From Jiella sonneratiae (GTDB lineage Bacteria > Pseudomonadota > Alphaproteobacteria > Rhizobiales > Rhizobiaceae): a DNA stretch of 64,000 bases. The position numbers were made by a program, and so were the translations under genes. Positions 10,802 through 20,148 of the stretch are shown here, one piece after another; position 1 is the first letter of the stretch, and the number at the start of each line of letters is the position of its first letter. The DNA lies in assembly GCF_017353515.1 (NCBI RefSeq), contig NZ_JAFMPY010000003.1, forward strand, positions 186,001-250,000, read 5' to 3'. The notes beneath the pieces are model-generated. The model was not told the origin of the DNA. It saw only the letters and a program-made list of their open reading frames with translations, and made no database searches.

Positions 10802-10967
10802 AGGCTGTCGTTTCCTTCATGATGGGCATTGGAGCGGGGGAACGGCAGTGTCGCACGCCGTCAAAATCGCCTTCTATATGATCGCCCTATCGGGAAAATT
10901 GAAGATCGCGACCGACAGATCACGCGCGCGGCGCGCTTTTTGCCGTCCTCGAACGACCGCCGAACGG

Positions 10968-11384
10968 TCAGCGCCTGGCGAATTCGACCAGCGCCCACTC
11001 GCCGGCGCCCGCCGAACAGGCCCGTCCCTGGTAGAGCGCGATGCCGTCGAAACGCTGGCGCGAGGTCTCGAAGGAGCGGCAGATGCTCTCCCCGTCGCGC
11101 TGCTGGTCGAGCGCGGTGATGACGCCGCTCGAGCCGGTCTCCGGATTGGACCAGGCGTAGCGGCCCGCCCCTTTGTCGAGATCGGCGGAGGAGACGGCAT
11201 TCCTGACGATGCGCCGGTCCGAATCGACGTCGGCGTCGGCCGGCGTCTCGACCGGCTTGACGGAACCGGTGATGGTGGGGTCAAGCAGCGTATCCTCGAC
11301 GCTCGGCCCGGCGACCACGCAGCCGCCGAGACCCGCGGAGAGGGCAAGAACACAGACCGTCTTGTACCGCAGCATCGATCTCAT
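10968..11384 (-). CDS. RT0821/Lpp0805 family (17-kDa antigen-like) surface lipoprotein
   Basis: A 138-residue predicted lipoprotein. A short basic N-terminus, a hydrophobic stretch and a lipobox LGGC around residues 20-23 mark it for lipid attachment. The mature part ends with WALVEFARR, consistent with the 17-kDa surface antigen family by position next to pdxH and length. The function is unknown. It is divergent from pdxH with 57 bases between the start codons. Confidence 0.75.
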   Translation of the reverse strand: MRSMLRYKTVCVLALSAGLGGCVVAGPSVEDTLLDPTITGSVKPVETPADADVDSDRRIVRNAVSSADLDKGAGRYAWSNPETGSSGVITALDQQRDGESICRSFETSRQRFDGIALYQGRACSAGAGEWALVEFARR

Positions 11385-11441
11385 ATGTCGTCCGGTCCGG
11401 CGAATCGCCGCCGCGCCGTATCATCCGGGGCAGTATCACAA

Positions 11442-12062
11442 ATGACCGAACAACCCTTAAGACTCGATGAAACCACGGTCGGGCCCGACCCCGTGGCGTT
11501 CTTCGCCGGCTGGCTGGAAGAGGCCGAGGAGAGCGAGCCGAACGATGCGATCGCGCTGGCGCTGGCGAGCGTCGACGAGGCCGGGATGCCGGACGTCCGG
11601 ATGGTGCTCTTGAAGGGCTTCGACGCGCGCGGCTTCGTCTTCTACACCAATTTCGAGAGCGCCAAGGGCCGGCAGATCCTCGCCACCGGCAAGGCGGCGA
11701 TGTGCTTCCACTGGAAGAGCCGGCGCCGGCAGGTGCGGCTGCGCGGCACGACGGAGGTGGTCACAGACGCCGAGGCGGACGCCTATTACGCCTCGCGGCC
11801 GCGGGGAAGCCGCATCGGGGCCTGGGCCTCGAAGCAGTCGCGCCGGCTCGAAAGCCGGCAGCAGCTCGTCGATGCGGTCGAGCGCTACGAGGCGGAGTTC
11901 GGCGACGGCGAGATCCCGCGGCCGGCGCACTGGTCGGGCTTCCGGCTGATGCCGCTGTCGATCGAATTCTGGCAGGACGGCGCCTTCCGCCTGCATGACC
12001 GCATCGCCTTCACCCGCGAAAGGCTCGACGCGGCATGGACCGTCGGTCGGCTCTCGCCCTGA
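11442..12062 (+). CDS. pdxH: Pyridoxamine/pyridoxine 5'-phosphate oxidase
   Basis: A 206-residue FMN-dependent oxidase making pyridoxal 5'-phosphate. The protein carries the PdxH blocks [17 protein letters not shown] (FMN binding) and [16 protein letters not shown]. It ends with the typical C-terminus in which the [11 protein letters not shown] motif contains the substrate-binding arginine. The ATG at 11442 is preferred over the much longer open frame upstream because it gives the usual family length. Confidence 0.96.
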   Translation: MTEQPLRLDETTVGPDPVAFFAGWLEEAEESEPNDAIALALASVDEAGMPDVRMVLLKGFDARGFVFYTNFESAKGRQILATGKAAMCFHWKSRRRQVRLRGTTEVVTDAEADAYYASRPRGSRIGAWASKQSRRLESRQQLVDAVERYEAEFGDGEIPRPAHWSGFRLMPLSIEFWQDGAFRLHDRIAFTRERLDAAWTVGRLSP

Positions 12063-12198
12063 CCGGCGGCGGCCCACCCAGGCAAATCGCCTGACACTCG
12101 GACTGTGCGAGGCGATTGCCCTCGCAGGCCCGCCTGCCGCGTTGCCAGGGTGTTCGGCATTCGATATGTGCATGGTGTGACAGAAGTGGAGGGCTGCC

Positions 12199-12423
12199 AT
12201 GGCCGGGGATATCAAAGTCGACACGTCGTATGCTGCCGAGATGGACTATCCGGAGCATGAGAAGACCTTCAGCCTGTTCCTCGGGCTGTTCAAATGGGGC
12301 ACGGTGGGTGTCGTCGCGCTGCTCGTCGGCATGATGGTCGGCCTGATCATGGGCAGCGGCGTCATCGCCTCGGTGCTCGCCTTCGTGGTGGTGCTGGTCG
12401 TCGGCTACCTCGCCCTTCGTTAA
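12199..12423 (+). CDS. aa3-type cytochrome c oxidase subunit IV
   Basis: A 74-residue membrane protein of the bacterial COX4 (pro_2) type. It has a short charged N-terminus with MDYPEHEKTFSLFLGLFKWG, then two closely spaced hydrophobic segments. This small subunit associates with aa3-type terminal oxidase. In many Rhizobiales it lies just upstream of the transhydrogenase genes, as here. GGAGGGC precedes the ATG. Confidence 0.88.
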   Translation: MAGDIKVDTSYAAEMDYPEHEKTFSLFLGLFKWGTVGVVALLVGMMVGLIMGSGVIASVLAFVVVLVVGYLALR

Positions 12424-12494
12424 GTCCCGGCTGGACGGACCCCGCGAAAAGAAGGGTCCGCAGGCATGGCGACGGGCAGGGGAGGTGCCGCCGC

Positions 12495-13700
12495 ATGAAG
12501 ATCTTCGTTCCGAAGGAGAGGACGGAGGGGGAGAGCCGGGTCGCGGCCTCGCCCGACACCGTCAAGAAGCTGACCGGCAAGGGCGCCGAGGTCCTGGTTG
12601 AATCCGGCGCCGGCGAGGCCTCGCGGATTCTAGACGCGGCGTTTGAGGATGCCGGCGCGACGATTGCCGGTCCCGATGCCGCCGGCGCGGCCGACATGGT
12701 CCTCAAGGTGCGGCGGCCGACGCGCGAGGAGCTTTCCTCCTACGGCAGCGGAACCGCCGTCATCGCGACGATGGACCCCTACGGCCACGAGGACGAGGTC
12801 GCGGCGATGGCGGAGGCGGGCATCCTCGCCTTCGCCATGGAGCTGATGCCGCGCATCACCCGCGCCCAGGTGATGGACGTGCTTTCCTCGCAGGCCAATC
12901 TCGCCGGCTATCGCGCGGTGCTCGACGCGGCGGCCGCCTTCGACCGGGCCTTTCCGATGATGATGACCGCGGCCGGCACCGTGCCGGCTGCGCGCGTCTT
13001 CGTCATGGGCGCCGGCGTCGCCGGCCTCCAGGCGATCGCGACGGCGCGGCGGCTCGGCGCCGTCGTCACCGCCACCGACGTGAGGCCAGCGGCGAAGGAA
13101 CAGGTGGAATCGCTCGGCTCGAAATTCATCGCCGTCGAGGACGAGGAGTTCAAGGCGGCCGAGACCGCCGGCGGCTACGCCAAAGAGATGTCCGAGGGCT
13201 ACCGCAAGAAACAGGCCGAGCTCGTCGCCGCCCACATCGCCAAGCAGGACATCGTCATCACCACGGCGCTGATCCCCGGCCGCCCGGCGCCGCGGCTCGT
13301 CACCGCCGCGATGGTCGCCTCCATGCGTCCCGGCTCGCTGCTCGTCGACCTTGCGGTCGAGCGCGGCGGCAACGTCGAGGGCGCGAAGGCGGGCGAGACC
13401 GTGACGGCGGGGCCGGCGCGGATCATCGGCCATGCCAACGTGCCCGGCCGCATCGCCGCCAGCGCCTCGCTGCTCTACGCCAAGAACCTCGCCGCCTTCC
13501 TCGAGACGATGACGGACAAGGAGACGGGGGCGCTGAAGATCGACTTCGACGACGATCTGGTGAAGGCGACGCTGCTGACCCGCGACGGGCGGGTGGTCCA
13601 TCCGAACTTCGCGCGGGAGAAGGCCCCGGCTGCAGCGGCGGCCGAAAGTGCCGGCGGAGCGCCCGCGACGGGCGAGAGCAGGCAAGGGGGGAACGCGTGA
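12495..13700 (+). CDS. pntA: NAD(P) transhydrogenase subunit alpha, soluble NAD-binding part
   Basis: A 401-residue domain I of the proton-translocating transhydrogenase, which uses proton motive force to pass hydride from NADH to NADP+. The N-terminus ([20 protein letters not shown]) and the dinucleotide fold [18 protein letters not shown] (about residues 172-190) are typical. In alphaproteobacteria the alpha subunit is split and the membrane part is the next gene. Its stop codon overlaps the next start. Confidence 0.96.
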   Translation: MKIFVPKERTEGESRVAASPDTVKKLTGKGAEVLVESGAGEASRILDAAFEDAGATIAGPDAAGAADMVLKVRRPTREELSSYGSGTAVIATMDPYGHEDEVAAMAEAGILAFAMELMPRITRAQVMDVLSSQANLAGYRAVLDAAAAFDRAFPMMMTAAGTVPAARVFVMGAGVAGLQAIATARRLGAVVTATDVRPAAKEQVESLGSKFIAVEDEEFKAAETAGGYAKEMSEGYRKKQAELVAAHIAKQDIVITTALIPGRPAPRLVTAAMVASMRPGSLLVDLAVERGGNVEGAKAGETVTAGPARIIGHANVPGRIAASASLLYAKNLAAFLETMTDKETGALKIDFDDDLVKATLLTRDGRVVHPNFAREKAPAAAAAESAGGAPATGESRQGGNA

Positions 13701-14122
13701 TGGCCGGCGACATGGCAAGAGAGACGCTGCAGCGGCTGAACGAGGCCGGCTCGGCGATCAACGACGCGCGCAACGGCGTCGAACGGATGATCGGCGAGGG
13801 TTACGGCCACGCCGCGGCGGCGACCGGCCATGCCGGCATCGACCCGTTCGTCTTCCACTTCGCGATCTTCATCCTGGCGATCTTCGTCGGCTACTACGTC
13901 GTCTGGTCGGTGACGCCGGCGCTGCACACGCCGCTGATGTCGGTCACCAACGCCATCTCCTCGGTGATCATCGTCGGCGCGCTGCTCGCCGTCGGCCTCT
14001 CGGCCTCGGGCCTCGCCACCACCTTCGGCTTCGTCGCCCTGGTGCTCGCCTCGGTGAACATCTTCGGCGGCTTCCTCGTCACCCAGCGCATGCTCGGCAT
14101 GTACAAGAAGAAGCAGAAGTGA
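13700..14122 (+). CDS. pntAB: NAD(P) transhydrogenase subunit alpha, membrane part
   Basis: A 140-residue membrane subunit with three hydrophobic helices (for example [20 protein letters not shown] and a C-terminal segment ending [14 protein letters not shown]). It forms part of the proton channel. The ATG at 13700 overlaps the pntA stop by one base. A GTG at 13697 would add one residue and is equally possible. It is translationally coupled to pntA. Confidence 0.93.
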   Translation: MAGDMARETLQRLNEAGSAINDARNGVERMIGEGYGHAAAATGHAGIDPFVFHFAIFILAIFVGYYVVWSVTPALHTPLMSVTNAISSVIIVGALLAVGLSASGLATTFGFVALVLASVNIFGGFLVTQRMLGMYKKKQK

Positions 14123-14132
14123 GGCGGTAGCG

Positions 14133-15533
14133 ATGTCCGAAACCACCGCCGCCTTCTTCTACCTCGTCTCCGGGGTGCTGTTCATCCTGGCGCTGCGCGG
14201 GCTCTCGCACCCGACGACCAGCCGCCAGGGCAACCTGATGGGCATGGTCGGCATGGCGATCGCCATCCTGACCACGCTGTTCCTCGCCGGCCCTTCCTTC
14301 GGCGGGCTGCTGCTGATCATCATCGGCATCGCCATCGGCGGCACCGCCGGCGCGGTCATCGCGCGGCGCATCGCCATGACGGCGATGCCGCAGCTCGTCG
14401 CCGCCTTCCACTCGCTGGTCGGCCTCGCCGCCGTGATGGTCGCGGCCGCCGCGCTCTATGCGCCCGAGGCGATCGGCATCGGCACGGTCGGTGCGATCCA
14501 CGGCCAGGCGCTGGTCGAGATGTCGATCGGCGTCGCCATCGGCGCGATCACCTTCACCGGCTCGGTGATCGCCTTCCTGAAGCTCGACGGCCGGATGAGC
14601 GGCAAGCCGATCATGCTGCCGCAGCGCCACGCCATCAATGTCGCGCTCGCCATCCTCCTGGTCGTGCTGGTGATCTGGTTCGCGGCCTCCGAGAGCCATC
14701 TCCTGTTCTGGCTGGTGGTGCTCGTTTCGCTGGCGCTCGGCGTGCTCCTGATCGTGCCGATCGGCGGCGCCGACATGCCGGTCGTCGTCTCGATGCTGAA
14801 CTCCTATTCCGGCTGGGCGGCGGCGGGCATCGGCTTCACCCTGCAGAACCTCGCGCTGATCATCACCGGGGCGCTGGTCGGCTCGTCCGGCGCGATCCTC
14901 TCCTACATCATGTGCAAGGGGATGAACCGCTCCTTCGTGTCGGTCATCCTCGGCGGCTTCGGCGGCGAGAGCGGGCCGGCCGGGGCTGACGATCTCGGCG
15001 ACCGGACGATCAAGCAGGGCTCGGCCGACGACGCGGCCTATCTCATGAAGAACGCCTCGAAGGTGATCATCGTGCCGGGCTACGGCATGGCGGTGGCGCA
15101 GGCCCAGCATGCGCTGCGCGAGATGGCCGACAAGCTGAAGGAGGAAGGCGTCGAGGTGAAATACGCCATCCATCCGGTGGCGGGCCGCATGCCGGGGCAC
15201 ATGAACGTGCTGCTCGCCGAGGCGAACGTTCCCTATGACGACGTCTTCGAGCTCGAGGACATCAATTCGGAGTTCGCCCAGGCCGACGTCGCCTTCGTCA
15301 TCGGCGCCAACGACGTCACCAACCCGGCGGCGCGCGACGACAAGTCCTCGCCGATCTACGGCATGCCGATCCTCAACGTCGACCAGGCGCAGACCTGCCT
15401 GTTCGTCAAGCGCTCGCTCGGCTCCGGCTATGCCGGCATCGACAACACGTTGTTCTACAAGGACAACACGATGATGCTGCTCGCCGACGCCAAGAAGATG
15501 GTCGAGGACATCGTCAAGGCGTTCGACCACTGA
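14133..15533 (+). CDS. pntB: NAD(P) transhydrogenase subunit beta
   Basis: A 466-residue subunit. The N-terminal 270 residues are a membrane domain with many hydrophobic helices. The C-terminal domain III binds NADP(H); GYGMAVAQAQ and HPVAGRMPGHMNVLLAEA are recognisable family blocks. It starts 10 bases after pntAB. The product of the whole operon supplies NADPH, relevant to biosynthesis and stress in a C1-oxidising cell. Confidence 0.96.
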   Translation: MSETTAAFFYLVSGVLFILALRGLSHPTTSRQGNLMGMVGMAIAILTTLFLAGPSFGGLLLIIIGIAIGGTAGAVIARRIAMTAMPQLVAAFHSLVGLAAVMVAAAALYAPEAIGIGTVGAIHGQALVEMSIGVAIGAITFTGSVIAFLKLDGRMSGKPIMLPQRHAINVALAILLVVLVIWFAASESHLLFWLVVLVSLALGVLLIVPIGGADMPVVVSMLNSYSGWAAAGIGFTLQNLALIITGALVGSSGAILSYIMCKGMNRSFVSVILGGFGGESGPAGADDLGDRTIKQGSADDAAYLMKNASKVIIVPGYGMAVAQAQHALREMADKLKEEGVEVKYAIHPVAGRMPGHMNVLLAEANVPYDDVFELEDINSEFAQADVAFVIGANDVTNPAARDDKSSPIYGMPILNVDQAQTCLFVKRSLGSGYAGIDNTLFYKDNTMMLLADAKKMVEDIVKAFDH

Positions 15534-15551
15534 CTGAAGCGCTTCGCCGGG

Positions 15552-15574
15552 GGCGGGCCGTCCGACGGCCCGCC
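15552..15574. terminator. GC-rich hairpin between convergent genes
   Basis: A perfect 9-bp inverted repeat (GGCGGGCCG / CGGCCCGCC) with a 5-base loop sits between the ends of pntB and the convergent exported-protein gene. It has no clear T-run and probably works as a bidirectional, possibly Rho-assisted, end of transcription. Confidence 0.5.
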
Positions 15575-15587
15575 GGCCGCTTCGCGG

Positions 15588-16772
15588 TCAGTCGCCGGAG
15601 CCCGCTTCCGGATCGTCCGGGGTCGCGAGGTCGGAGGTGAGGACCTCGACGTCGGTGTCGTGGCCGGCCTCGACGGTGAACGGGCGCTGGAAGACCTTGT
15701 TGTTGTTCTTGGCGACGATGACGTAGTCGCCCGCCGCGAGCACCATGGTCGGGAACGCCCCGACGCTCTGGCGCACCAGATCCCCCGAGGCGGTGGTGAT
15801 CGTCCAGGCGGTGTCGGCGATCGCCTCGCCGCCGTGCTCGCGCACCAGCTTCATGGTGAGGAGCGCGGCGCGCTGGGTGAGCGTCGCCTCGGTGAGCTTG
15901 CCGGCCTCGACGCGGATGTCGGCGCGCACCACGGCATTGGCCGATCCGTAATGCGACACCACCAGATAGGAGCCGGCATTCAGCCGCAGGACCTTCTCCG
16001 GTGCGACGTCGCTCGCCACCAGCTTGCGCTCGGCATCCTCGCCGTCGTCGCCGGCATAGACGTCGAAGGTCAGCCGCGAGGCCGGCGGCTTGCCCTCGTC
16101 ACCGACGACGGCGTTCAGCTTCAGCCCGCCCGCCTTGAGGACGATGGTCTGCTGGGTCTTGACGCCGGTGAAGTCGATGCGCTCGACGACGCCGGCCCGG
16201 CCGAAGCCGACATGCAGGATATAGGTGCCGGGCGGCACCTCGAAGTTCGGCGTCGGGCTTTCGGACGAGGCGACCAGCGAGGAACTGCCGTCGATCGACG
16301 GCACCGCCGAATAGAGCCGCCAGATCAGCCCGTTCGGGATCTCCGGCCCGCCCTCCGACAGGACGGCCTTCAGGGAGAGCGCCTCGCGCCGGCGCAGGAG
16401 ATTCTGGTTCGGGCCGGTCTGCGGCGCATAGGCCGGCAGGCCCGGCAGCTCGATCTTCGGCGCCTGCAGCGTGCCGGGCTTGTTCGGCAGGGCGATCGGC
16501 TCGAAGTGCCGCAGCGGTCCACCGTTCGGGGCGCCGACGTCGCGGGCATTGGGCAAGAGGTCGCTCGCCGAGGGCGAGACGTAGGGGCCGGGGCGTTCCG
16601 GGCTGCCGCCGAAGATGTCGCCGAGGCCGCCGAGGATTCCGCCGCCCCCACCGCCACCTCCGCCGCCATGCGCCTGAGCGAGGGCCGGCGCCGCGCCGGC
16701 CGGAAGGAGAAGGCAGAGCAAGGCACAGCGGCGAAGCAGCGAAAGGGCGGTCGCGGCCCGAAGACGGCGCAC
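15588..16772 (-). CDS. Exported beta-rich protein with glycine run, unknown function
   Basis: I do not recognise a named family. The GTG at 16772 is proposed because it places a signal peptide (RCALLCLLLPAGAAPALAQ) near the N-terminus; the frame remains open to an ATG at 16931, giving 447 instead of 394 residues. After the cleavage site comes a run of ten glycines, then a linker. Several repeated units of about 90 residues follow with patterns such as PPGTYILHVGFG, NAGSYLVVSHYG and AAGDYVIVAKNN, which look like carboxypeptidase-regulatory/PEGA-like beta sandwich modules. This suggests an envelope or surface structural role. Confidence 0.7.
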   Translation of the reverse strand: MRRLRAATALSLLRRCALLCLLLPAGAAPALAQAHGGGGGGGGGGILGGLGDIFGGSPERPGPYVSPSASDLLPNARDVGAPNGGPLRHFEPIALPNKPGTLQAPKIELPGLPAYAPQTGPNQNLLRRREALSLKAVLSEGGPEIPNGLIWRLYSAVPSIDGSSSLVASSESPTPNFEVPPGTYILHVGFGRAGVVERIDFTGVKTQQTIVLKAGGLKLNAVVGDEGKPPASRLTFDVYAGDDGEDAERKLVASDVAPEKVLRLNAGSYLVVSHYGSANAVVRADIRVEAGKLTEATLTQRAALLTMKLVREHGGEAIADTAWTITTASGDLVRQSVGAFPTMVLAAGDYVIVAKNNNKVFQRPFTVEAGHDTDVEVLTSDLATPDDPEAGSGD

Positions 16773-17490
16773 CGTTTTGCCGGCGCGGCCGGACGGCGCC
16801 TTGCCCGCCGGGGCGGGATCGGGGCACGGCTCCACACCGCGGCCGACGACGTCGCCACGGCGGATCCGCCCGTCCTTGCCCGCAGGATCGCCTTGCCGCC
16901 GTTGCGGAGCGATCGAGAACGCTTCCCCCATGCTGCAAGTCTTGACCGCATATCGTCGGCAAATTCAAGGCGGCCGCCGGGCAGCGGGACAATCGCTTGC
17001 AGGCAAGTGCCATCGGCGACGTTTCGATCTCCCCCCTTGTGGGGGAGATGGGTGGCAACCCAGAGGGGGGTGCGCTCGGATTTAAAGGTCGGGCGCGAGG
17101 CTACCCCCCTCTGCCTGCCGGCATCTCCCCCACAAGGGGGGAGATCAGGCCAATCGCCGTGCCCGGGCGCGGCTTCGGCGCTGCGCATCGGGCGCCGCGC
17201 GTCGTCCGGGACCCTCCAGGGATGCCCCCCGCACCTTGGTTCCCTGAACCGTGCCTGGCGAAAATCGATTCCGATTTCCCGGCCCATGCTGTAGGGGATG
17301 ACCATCGACATTCGGGCCCCGGCCGCGATCCTGCGTCGCATCGCCCGGCGGATCCGAACGACACGCGACACCCAACCGCTCGGCGCGTGATTCGACGCTT
17401 GCGGCAAGCGCGCTCCGGTCCGATCGACGCGGGGGCCGGGCGCAGGGACCGGATCACTTTCGCCGCAGCGCCATTCCCGGAGACGAAGCC
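16773..17490. other. Long intergenic region holding a palindromic repeat
   Basis: No convincing gene is seen here apart from a possible N-terminal extension of the upstream minus-strand gene up to 16931. It contains the repeat element at 17026-17146. From 17147 to 17490 only spurious short frames are present, with no clear terminator or RNA gene. Confidence 0.5.
17026..17146. repeat. Palindromic intergenic repeat, copy 1
   Basis: The element begins GATCTCCCCCCTTGTGGGGG and ends with the reverse complement, with inner arms (CAGAGGGGGG and CCCCCCTCTG) also inverted. The whole unit is about 121 bases and would fold into a long cruciform. A second copy with the same outer and inner arms lies at 51556-51681. 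Such CTCCCCCTTGTGGGGGAGAT palindromes are common in Rhizobiales intergenic DNA. Confidence 0.85.
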
Positions 17491-18075
17491 TTGCCCGACG
17501 CAACGACCCTGCTCGCCACCCGCCGCTCCATCCCGATTCCGATGCTCGTCGAACCGGCGCCGTCCGGTGCGGCGCTGGACGAGATCCTGACGATCGCGGC
17601 CCGCGTTCCCGACCACGGCAAGCTCGCCCCGTGGCGCTTCATCCTCTATCGCGGCGAGGCGGCCGCGGCGATCGGCCGGGCGCTGGCGGATCTCGTCGCC
17701 GGGCGCGAGGGCGCGCGGATGACCGACAACCGGCGCAAGGTCGAGAGCGAGCGCTTCACCCGCGCGCCGCTGGTCGTCGGCGTCGTCTCCACGGCGAAGG
17801 AGCACGTCAAGATCCCGGTCTGGGAGCAGCAGCTTTCGGGCGCCGCGGCGGCGATGAACCTCGTCACCGCCGTGCATGCCAAGGGCTATGCCGCCAACTG
17901 GGTGACCGAGTGGGTCGCCTATGACGACGAAGCCAAGGCGATCCTCGGCATCGCCCCCGAGGAGAGGGTGATCGGCTTCGTCCATGTCGGAACGCCGGGC
18001 GAGCCGCCGTCGGAGCGGCCGCGGCCGGACCTTGCGACGATCGTCAGCGAGGCCCGGGCGCCGGGAGCCGCGTGA
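17491..18075 (+). CDS. Nitroreductase family protein
   Basis: A 194-residue FMN-dependent oxidoreductase of the YdjA/NfsA-like nitroreductase fold. The N-terminal RRSIPIPML and the VPDHGKLAPWRF motif (FMN phosphate contact) are typical, as is the C-terminal segment ending with GEPPSERPRP. The start is TTG at 17491, preceded by GGAGAC; no better start is seen. It overlaps the following flavin reductase gene by one base, so the two are coupled. Confidence 0.88.
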   Translation: MPDATTLLATRRSIPIPMLVEPAPSGAALDEILTIAARVPDHGKLAPWRFILYRGEAAAAIGRALADLVAGREGARMTDNRRKVESERFTRAPLVVGVVSTAKEHVKIPVWEQQLSGAAAAMNLVTAVHAKGYAANWVTEWVAYDDEAKAILGIAPEERVIGFVHVGTPGEPPSERPRPDLATIVSEARAPGAA

Positions 18076-18698
18076 TGCTGTTCTATACGACGGCGGACAA
18101 CGCCCACGGCCTGCCGCACGACCCGTTCAAGGCGATTGTCGCGCCGCGCCCGATCGGCTGGATCTCGACGCGCAGCCGCGACGGAGCGGTCAATCTCGCG
18201 CCCTACAGCTTCTTCAACGCGATCAGCGACCGGCCGAAGCTGGTGATGTTCTCCTCGGCCGGGATGAAGGACACCGCGACCTTCGCCATCGAGAGCGGCG
18301 AGTTCGTCGCCAACCTCGCGACGCGGGACCTCGCGGCGAAGCTCAACCGGAGCTCGGCGCCGGCACCGCGCGGGGTGAGCGAGTTCGCCTTCTCGGGCCT
18401 CACCGAGGCGCCCTGCCGGCTCGTCACTGCGCCGCGCGTCGCCGAGAGCCCGGCGGCGCTTGAATGCAGGGTGACGCAGTCCTTCCGCCCCGAGGGGCTG
18501 GACGGCAGGCCGTCGGAGAACACGGTGGTGATCGGCGAGGTGGTGGCGATCCACATCGACGAGGCGATTCTCAAGGACGGGCTGGTCGACATGGCGCTCG
18601 CGGCACCGCTCGCCCGGCTCGGCTATTTCGACTATGCGGTCGGCGACCGGGTGTTCCAGATGCGCCGGCCGCGCCGGCCGGACGCCTCGGACGTCTGA
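18075..18698 (+). CDS. Flavin reductase family protein (FMN-binding split barrel)
   Basis: A 207-residue protein with the flavin reductase-like split-barrel fold. The block APRPIGWISTRSRDG followed by NLAPYSFFNAIS is diagnostic. Such proteins reduce or bind FMN, often for a partner oxygenase or as general oxidoreductases. The ATG overlaps the nitroreductase stop codon, indicating co-translation of two flavoproteins. Confidence 0.88.
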   Translation: MLFYTTADNAHGLPHDPFKAIVAPRPIGWISTRSRDGAVNLAPYSFFNAISDRPKLVMFSSAGMKDTATFAIESGEFVANLATRDLAAKLNRSSAPAPRGVSEFAFSGLTEAPCRLVTAPRVAESPAALECRVTQSFRPEGLDGRPSENTVVIGEVVAIHIDEAILKDGLVDMALAAPLARLGYFDYAVGDRVFQMRRPRRPDASDV

Positions 18699-18860
18699 GG
18701 TCGGCGCGATCGTCGGGCTCGCTCCCCGGCGGCGTTCGACGGCGCCGAGATTTTCCAAGCCCGACGAAGTTTTCTTTCCGTCAACGGACATGGTGAACGA
18801 AAGCTAAACCATTTGCCGCGATCATCGGCGCAACCAGTCTCATCGCAGCGGGGAGCGTCC

Positions 18861-19988
18861 ATGATCGTCCAGCGTTTTGCCAAATGGACCCGGGAAGCAT
18901 CGGCCAAAGAGCGCTGCGAGGCGGCGACGATGCTGGCCGAGGCGCTGGTCTTCGGCGGGGCGACCGGCTCCGACCGCGACACCATCGTCGCCTCGCTGAC
19001 GCTGCTGCTCGACGACCCGGCGCCGGCCGTCAGGCTCGCCATGGCGAAGGTCCTCGGCGCCGGCCGCAACGTGCCGGAGGCGCTGGTCTTCGCTCTCGCC
19101 TCGGACGTCGCGCCGGTGGCCGCTGAAATCGCCGGCCGGTCGATGCATCTCGGCGAAGGGGCCCTCGTCGACCTCGCGGCCGTCGGCTCTGCCGCCGCGC
19201 GCCGGGCGATCGCCGAGCGGCCCGTCGTGCCGCTGCCGGTGGCGGCGGTGATCGCCGAGATCGGCGAAGCCGAGGCGGTGCTGGCCCTCTGCCGCAACGA
19301 CGGCGCCGCGATCGCCGAGGCGAGCTTTACGCGGCTTTCGGAGCGCTTCGGCGACGAGGGTCCGATCCGCGAGGCGCTGCTCGGCCGCTCGGACCTGCCG
19401 CCGGCGGTGCGCCACCGCCTGATGCTCGCCGTGCGCGACGCGCTGGCGGCGTCCGGACTGCTTTCCAACCTTTACGGCGAGAAGCGCGCCGGCGCGGTGG
19501 CCTTCGCTGCCGGCGAACGCGGCACCAACGTTTTGGCGGAACAGCTGACCGACCGGCAGATGCCGGAATTCGGCGACTATCTGCGCCGCAGCGGCGCGGT
19601 GACGCCGTCGCTGCTGGTGCGCGTCGTCGCCGTCGGCAACGTCGAACTCTTCGCGACGCTGCTTGCCAGCCTCTCCGGCCGCTCGGAGCGGCGGGTGGGG
19701 GCGATCGTCGCGGCGGGCAAATCCTCCGCGCTCCGGGCGCTCGTCCTCGACTGCGGGCTCCCCGAGGGTCTCGCGACCCTGTTCGCCGAGGCGATCGCGC
19801 TGTGGCGGGCGATCGCGCGCGGCGAGCGGGCGCTGCGGCCCGCGGCGGTGCCGGCGCTGCTCCTCGGCCGGCTGAGCGCGACCGGGGCGGCACGGACGGT
19901 TCCCGCCGAGGCGCTGACCCTGCTGCGCCAGCTCGCCGGCGAGGCGGAGCGCGATGCGGCCCGCGAGAGCGTCCGCGCCGCGGCCTGA
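18861..19988 (+). CDS. DUF2336 domain-containing protein
   Basis: A 375-residue helical-repeat protein of the DUF2336 family, which is largely restricted to alphaproteobacteria. Its repeats resemble HEAT units (LLDDPAPAVRLAMAKVLG near residues 50-67). Caulobacter members of this group have been tied to attachment or regulation, but no role can be assigned here. The ATG at 18861 follows GGGGAGCGTCC. Confidence 0.82.
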   Translation: MIVQRFAKWTREASAKERCEAATMLAEALVFGGATGSDRDTIVASLTLLLDDPAPAVRLAMAKVLGAGRNVPEALVFALASDVAPVAAEIAGRSMHLGEGALVDLAAVGSAAARRAIAERPVVPLPVAAVIAEIGEAEAVLALCRNDGAAIAEASFTRLSERFGDEGPIREALLGRSDLPPAVRHRLMLAVRDALAASGLLSNLYGEKRAGAVAFAAGERGTNVLAEQLTDRQMPEFGDYLRRSGAVTPSLLVRVVAVGNVELFATLLASLSGRSERRVGAIVAAGKSSALRALVLDCGLPEGLATLFAEAIALWRAIARGERALRPAAVPALLLGRLSATGAARTVPAEALTLLRQLAGEAERDAARESVRAAA

Positions 19989-20049
19989 CCGGCCCCCGAC
20001 GACACTTCCGCCGTCGCGCGACATGCGGGTGGTCGGCCGGCCGCCGTCC

Positions 20050-20148
20050 TAGAGCGGGATGAAACGAGCTTCGCCCATCCTCCCGCTCCGTCTTCCTGTT
20101 TCCGCATGATCTCTTCCGAAAACCGGTTCCCACTTTTCGGGATCATGC
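20050..20148. repeat. Rhizobiales-type intergenic palindromic repeat
   Basis: The stretch contains an inner palindrome from 20104 to 20148 in which GCATGAT and ATCATGC form the ends and CCGAAAA / TTTTCGG the inner arms around a central ACCGGT. A second inverted pair (GAGCGGGATG / CATCCTCCCGCTC) lies at 20051-20092. Sequences of this kind (AAAACCGGTTCCCACTTTTCGG) are widespread in Rhizobiales genomes. It lies immediately at the stop codon of nadK. Confidence 0.75.
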
